Positions 17,101 through 20,079 of a DNA stretch of 20,079 nucleotides are shown one piece after another. The position numbers and the translations under genes are program-made. Within the stretch, counting starts at the first letter, position 1; every line of letters starts with the position of its first letter. The notes beneath the pieces are model-generated. The model did no database searches. It had not been told where the DNA came from and was given only the letters and a program-made list of their open reading frames with translations. The stretch comes from a virus. The DNA is taken from positions 1-20,079 of the IMG/VR virus record IMGVR_UViG_3300020205_000183; one strand, written 5' to 3'.

Positions 17101-18579
17101 TACGGTAATGGTATTTTCTTAGCAACATCAGATAGTTCAACAGCAGCTACTTCTGAAAATGGGTTACTATGGACTGAACAGTCTGCTTCATGGGCTACGT
17201 TAACTGTCACTGCCGCAACAACAGTCACAGACGAATTCACAACAACATCTACAGCTAATTTAGAAGTAGGTGATAGCATTATATTCACTGGAACAGTATT
17301 TGGTGGGGTGGTATCTGGAACAGTGTATTTTATACAAGATATCAATGTCAATGGAACACAATTCAAGATTGAATCAACAAGAGGCGGCGGCGTGTTTAAT
17401 CTAACCACTGCATCAGGGTCAATGACAGCTAACAGTGCTAAACAGTGGAATGCTTCTGTGTTTGGTAATCCAATAGGCGCACATCAATTTGTTGTGATAC
17501 CTACAAACAATACCGAATTGTTAACGGTAAAATTTGGTGCTAAAGCAAGAGCAAGAACATTCGTTGACAATAATCAAATCACAGAAGTTTGGATTACAGA
17601 ACCGGGTGGTGGCTATACAGTGGCTCCTACTCCTACTATCGTCGATCCTAATAATACTGGAGCAGATGCAACAACTGAGGTAAGAATCGGTAATGGTGTT
17701 TTAGGTTCTCCAACATTTACCAATAGAGGTACAGGTTATACTTCAGCAGATGCCACAGTGGTAGGCGATGGATATGCTGACAGCTATCAAACTGGTACAT
17801 TTGTTAATGTTAAGGATTTAACAGCAGAACCAGAACCAGGTGCTAACTTACAGATCGCTGGTATTGATGATGTTTATTATAGACTAGTTAACGTAACACA
17901 GTTTATTAAGAAAGCAGACGGTTCTTACACAGCTAGATTACAAATCAGTCCACCGATTGAACAGCTAGAATCACCAGAACACGACGCCGCTATCAGCCTA
18001 AGACGCAGATATTCACAGGTTCGTTTAACTGGACATGACTTCTTAGATATCGGTACTGGTAATCAAACACAAACAAACTATCCAAATCTACCATTACAGG
18101 ACAAAGTTCCTGAAAATGAAACAGTGGATTCAGAAGGCGGACGAGTATTCTACACAAGTACCGACCAAGATGGTAACTTCCGCGTTGGTAGTTTGTTCAA
18201 CGTTGAACAGGCAACTGGTGTTGCTACATTAAATGCTGATGCGTTTAATATCGCTGGTTTGAATGAATTGCAACTTGGTAGTGTGTCACTGGGCGGAGCA
18301 GGAGCAAGTATTAATGAGTTCTCAACAGATCCATTCTTTACAGCAGATTCAGACAGCATCGTACCAACTCAACGTGCTATCAAAGCCTATATTGCTTCAC
18401 AAATTGGTGGTGGGGGATCTAGTATTAATGTTAATAGTTTAACAGCAGGTGTGATTTATATAGCAGGCAACGAAATCACAACTACAACTAACGTACAAAT
18501 TAACATAAATACAAAGATGAATTTCCTTGGCGGGGTCGACGGTAGCCCTGTAGCATTAAATTATTACTTACACGGTTAA
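11152..18579 (+). CDS. Giant modular adhesin-like virion protein, 2475 aa
   Basis: This is the largest gene in the window and a paralogue of the preceding 1809-aa protein, beginning MAEFKLGRIKFVWQGDW. Domains in order: eight carbohydrate-binding-like repeats, residues 13-452; a linker with GIGPTRLPIG; a beta-helix-like region from about 502, holding four helical modules (core Cys or Lys-Cys near 585, 904, 1063 and 1278) and a GTVFGGV-type module at 1192-1272; RNGCGLRNMTLTGL near 1324, DPGWGPND at 1374 and LAENGGKIRATNGNNSYG near 1459; a seven-repeat Asp-box propeller, about 1684-2129, carrying two inserted modules (about 1696-1778 and 2016-2097); PGGGYT motifs near 2151; and the conserved C-terminal region SQVRLTGHDFLDIG (2288 on) and VFYTSTDQDGNFRVG (2331 on). 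The extra 666 residues over its paralogue are mostly explained by added modules. It is probably a long fibre or baseplate adhesin contacting host surface glycans. No catalytic site is recognised. Confidence 0.96.
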   Translation: MAEFKLGRIKFVWQGDWVTGTTYYKDDIVRYGGKTFLCVVGHIANADFYVDSENVPTRWNQVTDGQVWTGDWNISTYYKENDIVKYGGSLYICNNGHTSAATTSLGLEDNLADWDLFATSSEYKTDWTVSTRYKEYDIVKYGGNSYICNNPHTSSSTLSSGLEANLADWTIYIESFDWKGDWTTSTRYKINDVVKYGGITYICNLGHTSETTAALGLEPDQSSWDYMHKGTEYKGTWSDASVRYKINDIVKYGAGVWICTIYHSSDVLTTFQADAAAGRWAQYVEGLEFENTWTNGTIYQPGDVATYGGYAYVSKTNHTAATLSPPSTNSTDWDLYTTNLKFQGDWLIGTTYRTGDVIRLNGYTYVAIADSTGQAPPNLTYWERLNSGIRWQGDWQNSTQYRLGDAIRYGNSTYICVLAHISDDDDSSLTPTNNSPEKDLTGVYWGLLSGGPEESALTTIGDLVYFGGIGPTRLPIGEDGQVLSVSETGYPEWKTYGVVDNLLYVAPHGVDTPAPIYGLTIDKPWASLRYTCDQINKGYENPNARTLLEHNRTFLQAEISAYVAYNIANNLGVWSGFVNPSPAKCERDMGLIVDALVYDLSHRGNSKTREATLTYFNSTTGVILPVIAAEDTQTVDAITYLNTIIDDVVSNETPVANYQTLYGVVTPVKQYVNYSNVEEDGAQTTIDDLITIITDAITAGISDDVPSLVEPAWTINIKTGQYYETLPIILPARTGVVGDELRGTRVSPAGKLIATNDTAKSVSVIAHVRSVTDDVIQNIVVTPTTGNTETQDTTSQRAGSIGSATALASVIANAAEIKDIVVNNTPNGYVYPDPTNWGSTLINTAYAATGYVTGNTSGFDDARRLILANKAFLKDEVSEWILAQIAASAAGFVGFTYSGTRRTKCERDVGYIVDALVYDLTYGGNLATQIAARSYYSLGSFVEPTIELAPALAVQVRIKDIIDNIATGNTAGWVKTTALTQDVSGTPGSADGGAFAQDRIQQIYDTINTGTEPTTIAPYTAWVATALVTARTAINDAKADIQTDAVQFVKREFPTLNFDTILCSRDVGYMVDALGYDLMFGSNFLSIQSGLAYQRGTTSTLVVLTEQLDAQEAVIDFVGLKVSEIATSGAVVFADLLWSYISGIVNTGNIPVNTGSNLPTTSLDMLNGALILRLNSQFLAAEGAAYATDTFKATVTAATAGVTDAFTCSTTSWMVAGDAIVFSGTVFGGVTAGTTYYVHSIPAPGTFKISATLGGSALDLTAGAGSMVVAYVYDADQCKNDISRYVEAIAYDMTYTGNYKVVLASRYYRNALTGSKLEDMFYVRNGCGLRNMTLTGLDGTSDGNTAGAGDPDGLTVANALGTKRPLAGAYVSLDPGWGPNDIKAWIINKSTYVQNITTFGKACIGQKIDGALHNGGNDSIVSNDFTQVLSDGIGAWITNLGRAELVSVFSYYNHIGYLAENGGKIRATNGNNSYGDFGSVAEGVDVTEVPVEGLISNQGFEAQISNVVTSGDQIYTFEYENAGINYSNASYTISGAGINAAAVQDEFRDGGVYQVRLTDPGDSSGPGGQGYITNSNVAQSGTTTQITIANTDSVSSLGYVGMALFIESGTGVGQYGYIDTYNAATKVATIRKESDGTSGWDHVVPGTTIEAALDLTTFYSIAPRISFTAPTYTKTITSTISSSSAWNGAVYGAGDGSYTNVGVTGGSGNSATFNVTRHAGTYTIELSAVGNSYTVGNTITIAGTSLGGASPANSITVTITEVDATNGNAIEAYTYTGTAISQQFVAVSSGGTVAASSTDGVTWASRTLPTNTTWESVAYGTLSGVGYYMAIASGGTDAAYSRDGITWIATGALPAAATWKSVTYGNDRFVAVANGSTNAAYSTNGTTWVSMSSLPNANWRSVAYGKGLFVAVAEGGTVAASSANGTSWTSRTIPSGSYTSVAYGQGRFVAVATGGTVNAYSLSGTTWTAGGALPQSRTWNNVKYGNGIFLATSDSSTAATSENGLLWTEQSASWATLTVTAATTVTDEFTTTSTANLEVGDSIIFTGTVFGGVVSGTVYFIQDINVNGTQFKIESTRGGGVFNLTTASGSMTANSAKQWNASVFGNPIGAHQFVVIPTNNTELLTVKFGAKARARTFVDNNQITEVWITEPGGGYTVAPTPTIVDPNNTGADATTEVRIGNGVLGSPTFTNRGTGYTSADATVVGDGYADSYQTGTFVNVKDLTAEPEPGANLQIAGIDDVYYRLVNVTQFIKKADGSYTARLQISPPIEQLESPEHDAAISLRRRYSQVRLTGHDFLDIGTGNQTQTNYPNLPLQDKVPENETVDSEGGRVFYTSTDQDGNFRVGSLFNVEQATGVATLNADAFNIAGLNELQLGSVSLGGAGASINEFSTDPFFTADSDSIVPTQRAIKAYIASQIGGGGSSINVNSLTAGVIYIAGNEITTTTNVQININTKMNFLGGVDGSPVALNYYLHG
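11188..12507 (+). repeat. Eight carbohydrate-binding-module-like protein repeats (second giant)
   Basis: Residues 13-452 form eight units matching, one for one and in the same order, those of the first giant. For example, unit 6 has YQPGDV...YVSKTNH and unit 7 has ADSTGQ in both proteins. C-x3-H is kept in units 1-5 and 8. The preserved order shows that the whole array was duplicated with the gene rather than expanded separately. Confidence 0.8.
12769..15111 (+). repeat. Four alpha-helical modules (C-x-RD...VDAL-x-YDL) in the second giant
   Basis: Each module has a helix ending in FL...E(V/I), then (K)C-x-RD-(V/M)-G-(Y/L)-(I/M)VDALVYDL-type sequence and GGN or similar. Core cysteines are encoded near 12904, 13864, 14338 and 14983. 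Module 1 (about 12769-13290) sits between RYTCDQIN and TGQYYETLPI, where the first giant has nothing comparable. Modules 2-4 are contiguous at the site occupied by the single module of the first giant. Spacing between cores ranges from about 160 to 320 residues, so linkers vary. Confidence 0.65.
14725..14967 (+). other. GTVFGGV-type inserted module, copy 2 (second giant)
   Basis: Residues about 1192-1272: ATVTAATAGVTDAFTC, then GDAIVFSGTVFGGVTAGTTY, FKISATLGGSALDLT and a closing GSMVVAY. It lies inside helical module 4, between FLAAEGAAYATDT and YDADQCKND, a loop that is short in the other helical modules. Confidence 0.7.
16237..16485 (+). other. Beta module (TGGSGNSATFNVT...LGG...PAN) inserted in propeller blade 1
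   Basis: Residues about 1696-1778 carry YTNVGVTGGSGNSATFNVT, then a YTIELSAVGNSYTVGNTITI strand pair, IAGTSLGGASPANS and ITVTITEVDATNGN. I recall this pattern as a recurrent domain in marine phage structural proteins. It is absent from the matching place in the first giant. Ends are placed by eye. Confidence 0.65.
17197..17442 (+). other. GTVFGGV-type inserted module, copy 3 (second giant)
   Basis: Residues about 2016-2097: TLTVTAATTVTDEFTTTS, then VGDSIIFTGTVFGGVVSGT, FKIESTRGGGVFNLT and a closing GSMTANS. It is clearly homologous to copy 2 over its whole length at the protein level, while the codons differ substantially. It is inserted between propeller blades 6 and 7. Confidence 0.72.
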
Positions 18580-18593
18580 CGGAGAATTAAAAC

Positions 18594-18914
18594 ATGGCAA
18601 CAGGAAGATTAGGAGTAGCAGATTTAGCAGCAGCTACCAATACCCCACTATATACAGTACCCGCAGATACTTTTTCTGTAGTCACTCTAAGTATTTGTAA
18701 TAGAGGAAATGCAGCGATAACAGTTAGAGTAGCTGTAGCATCAGCTGCAACCCCAACTAACGCAGAATTCATTGAATATGATACTGAAATTTTAGCTAAA
18801 GGCGTACTAGAAAGAACAGGTATCGTAATGGATCCTAACAAAATATTAGTGGTAAGAGCTAGTGCTACTAATGTTAGTGCAGTAGCTATGGGTATTGAAA
18901 CATCTACAGTCTAA
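18594..18914 (+). CDS. Small conserved beta virion protein
   Basis: This 106-aa protein has a GGAG site at 18581-18584. It begins MATGRLGVADLAAATNTPLY and continues TVPADTFSVVTLSICNRGN, ITVRVAVASAA, a FIEYDTEIL strand, GVLERTGIVMDP and AVAMGIETSTV. I recall closely similar proteins next to large fibre genes in marine T4-like phages, annotated only as structural or hypothetical. It shares strand order with the 110-aa protein at 4946 and the core of the 175-aa protein at 478. It has no signal peptide, membrane segment or catalytic motif. It starts 14 bases after the second giant, so it is probably made with it and may cap or join the fibre. A late promoter overlaps its stop codon. Confidence 0.94.
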   Translation: MATGRLGVADLAAATNTPLYTVPADTFSVVTLSICNRGNAAITVRVAVASAATPTNAEFIEYDTEILAKGVLERTGIVMDPNKILVVRASATNVSAVAMGIETSTV

Positions 18915-18920
18915 TAAATA
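18913..18920 (+). promoter_or_regulatory. T4-type late promoter octamer (AATAAATA) overlapping a stop codon
   Basis: AATAAATA shares its first two bases with the TAA stop at 18912-18914 and lies 21 bases before the ATG at 18942, with AAGGGA at 18928-18932 as ribosome site. The spacing matches the promoters at 1596 and 11118. Confidence 0.6.
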
Positions 18921-18941
18921 CAAAGTCAAGGGAATAATAAC

Positions 18942-19274
18942 ATGGGAAGATATATTACAACAACCGGTACAGCAGGAACAGTAGTTCGTACAGCAATCAC
19001 TACTTTCAGTGCTACAGTTAATGATCGAATTTTAGCAAATTCAACAACAGGTGCGTTTACTATTACGTTACCAGCTGTGTTGACTTTGTTAGAAAATGAC
19101 GTCATCCAAATCATCGATATTGGCGGTACATCTGCTACTAACAATATTACTGTGGCTAGAAACGGTGCATTAATCAACGGTGCAGCTGATGATTTAATCA
19201 TCGACTTGAATAACACTGTGGTTACATTGATCTACACTGGTGGTACATTCGGTTGGGTATACGCTGCTGTTTAA
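18942..19274 (+). CDS. Fibre tip-like small beta protein
   Basis: This 110-aa protein lies behind its own late promoter and an AAGGGA site. Landmarks are TTGAFTITLPAVLTLLENDV, IQIIDIGGTSATNNITVARN, GALINGAADDLIID and the end LIYTGGTFGWVYAAV. This order (an LP turn, a (V/I)-x-IID strand, N-x-ITVARNG, then a final Tyr-Gly-Trp strand) is a common small domain at the ends of phage tail fibre and spike proteins. Here it stands alone, so it may act as a separate tip or capping subunit. No active-site residues are evident. A 47-base gap with no late octamer follows before the cysteine-rich gene. Confidence 0.93.
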   Translation: MGRYITTTGTAGTVVRTAITTFSATVNDRILANSTTGAFTITLPAVLTLLENDVIQIIDIGGTSATNNITVARNGALINGAADDLIIDLNNTVVTLIYTGGTFGWVYAAV

Positions 19275-19321
19275 TATTTTAGTTAAACACAGTTTAATAA
19301 CATTAGGGAAATACATTAATT

Positions 19322-20079
19322 ATGCCAAGATTATCGGCTTTTTTACCTACCAAGAATACGAACTTTCCGCCAGCAGAACAAAATCTGGAACAGGGTAGGA
19401 TTTTTCTATTCACATCAGGCAACCAATTTGGTAATGCTTATTGTAGCTTTTGTTGGAAACCATCAAGTGCTGGTATAGCTCAAATTGAAATTTGGGGAGC
19501 CAGCGGTAGTTCCGCTAAAATGTGTTGCTGTGGATTTGGATTACCAGGCAACCCAGGTGCTTATTCTAAAAAAACTATCCGTGTAACAACTTCAAGTTAT
19601 GTATGTGGTATGAACGGCAAGGCCTGCGCCAACGCAGACGATTTGTGTTTCCGTGGTTGCTCAGACCCAACAGGATTATGTTGGAACGACGCTGTGGACA
19701 GTGCCGGTGTCGCGGGTGGATGTATGTGTGCCCAAGGCGGTCGTGGCGGTACAAGTATATGTTCAACAACACCATCAGGTTGGTGCTGTTTTTTCGCTAA
19801 CGGATTCTGCGGTACACAAAGTGCTGGTGTAGATAACTGCGGATTGATCTGTAATTACTTCAACGGTAGCTCGAGAGCCTGTGCATATGGTGGCGACTTT
19901 AACTGCTGTGGCGGACATAGTTGCGTGGCATTCTTTGGTTGTCTTCCAATGTGTGTCTGTTTATGGCCACAACACCTAGCAGTTAGTCCAGGTATCATCA
20001 GTACTTGTGGGGCTGTTGTTCATTTTGGTACAGAAACTGATAACGAATTTTCAAATTGGTCAGGACAAGGATTCCACCA
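19322..20079 (+). CDS. Cysteine-rich adhesin-like virion protein (3' end outside window)
   Basis: The frame is open from ATG 19322 to the window edge (252 complete codons, no stop). AGGGAA near 19305-19310 is a plausible but rather distant ribosome site. The visible part has about 26 cysteines (roughly one residue in ten) with many glycines: clusters include MCCCGFG, GGCMC, WCCFF, NCCGG and GCLPMCVC. Near residues 43-70 it has a strand pattern (W-x-P...I-x-I-WGA-x-G) like the glycine-rich domains found in phage adhesins. Cys-rich proteins of this style are, from memory, found near fibre genes in marine T4-like phages. It lacks an obvious signal peptide. With so many cysteines it could bind metal or form disulphides after release from the reducing cytoplasm. 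Receptor contact is inferred. Confidence 0.93.
   Translation, partial: MPRLSAFLPTKNTNFPPAEQNLEQGRIFLFTSGNQFGNAYCSFCWKPSSAGIAQIEIWGASGSSAKMCCCGFGLPGNPGAYSKKTIRVTTSSYVCGMNGKACANADDLCFRGCSDPTGLCWNDAVDSAGVAGGCMCAQGGRGGTSICSTTPSGWCCFFANGFCGTQSAGVDNCGLICNYFNGSSRACAYGGDFNCCGGHSCVAFFGCLPMCVCLWPQHLAVSPGIISTCGAVVHFGTETDNEFSNWSGQGFH

Larger units (their letters stand above)
16201..17538 (+). repeat. Seven-repeat Asp-box beta-propeller interrupted by two modules (second giant)
   Basis: Residues about 1684-2129 contain seven propeller units (W-x-S-V-A-Y-G...F-V-A-V-A...S-x-(D/N/S)-G-x-x-W). The first blade is split after NGAVYGAGD and resumes at QQFVAVSSGG. A second insertion separates blades 6 and 7 (after SASW, resuming at QWNASVFG). 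In the first giant the corresponding turns are short. Continuation of the propeller pattern after each insertion indicates that the inserts form separate lobes. Confidence 0.7.

Noticed and set aside
9161-17538. Sialidase activity of the Asp-box regions
   Set aside because: Asp-boxes are structural and occur in many non-enzymatic propellers. I could not find the arginine triad, Tyr/Glu pair or FRIP-like segment of sialidases.
18504-18511. CATAAATA octamer as a promoter for the 106-aa gene
   Set aside because: It lies inside the second giant's coding sequence, 82 bases before the next start. Roughly this number of intragenic matches is expected by chance in DNA of this composition.
19575-19800. 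Short open frames on both strands near the right end (19603-19800 + and 19575-19775 -)
   Set aside because: Both are out-of-frame readings of the cysteine-rich gene that begins at 19322 and is open to the window edge. The + frame is Arg/Trp-rich, as expected from shifted Gly/Cys codons.
1-20079. Diversity-generating retroelement acting on the adhesin genes
   Set aside because: No reverse transcriptase or template/variable repeat pair was seen in the window. It could lie outside, but nothing here supports it.

Overview
This window looks like the tail-fibre and adhesin part of the late structural region of a marine T4-like myovirus, of the cyanophage or pelagiphage type. The evidence is as follows. 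Every gene is on the + strand and tightly packed. The DNA is AT-rich (about 40% GC by eye). Four of the few larger gaps between genes carry the T4-type late promoter octamer NATAAATA. Almost all products are beta-rich, repetitive and virion-like, and they resemble proteins I recall from marine T4-like phages. I see no replication, metabolic, packaging, tRNA, integrase or defence genes. The host cannot be fixed from this window.

Layout. 1-465 is the 3' end of a structural gene that begins upstream. 478-1585 holds two small virion-like genes. After a late promoter (1596-1603), 1628-3769 encodes a 291-aa fibre-like protein and a 418-aa fibre. A second late promoter (3782-3789) and an unusually GC-rich leader precede a paralogous 350-aa fibre (3890-4942). 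Two small genes follow (4946-5278, 5289-5651), then the first giant protein (5666-11095, 1809 aa). A third late promoter (11118-11125) precedes the second giant (11152-18579, 2475 aa) and a 106-aa beta protein (18594-18914). A fourth late promoter overlaps that gene's stop codon and precedes a 110-aa fibre-tip-like protein (18942-19274). A cysteine-rich adhesin-like gene (19322 onward) runs off the right edge.

The most striking content is the giant pair. The two proteins are full-length paralogues with the same domain order: eight carbohydrate-binding-module-like repeats, a linker, a beta-helix-like region, a seven-repeat Asp-box propeller and a conserved C-terminal region. They differ by clean insertions of self-contained modules. 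A module of about 80 residues centred on a GTVFGGV-type motif occurs three times, each at a different place. A second beta module splits the first propeller blade of the larger protein. An alpha-helical module with a C-x-R-D...VDAL-x-YDL core is present once in the smaller protein and four times in the larger. A further short module, YTIS...TDFTAIGA, sits near the C-terminus of the 175-aa protein. The region therefore appears to have been built by gene duplication plus shuffling of interchangeable modules, plausibly to vary receptor or glycan contacts. Functions of individual proteins are inferred from architecture and are not demonstrated.
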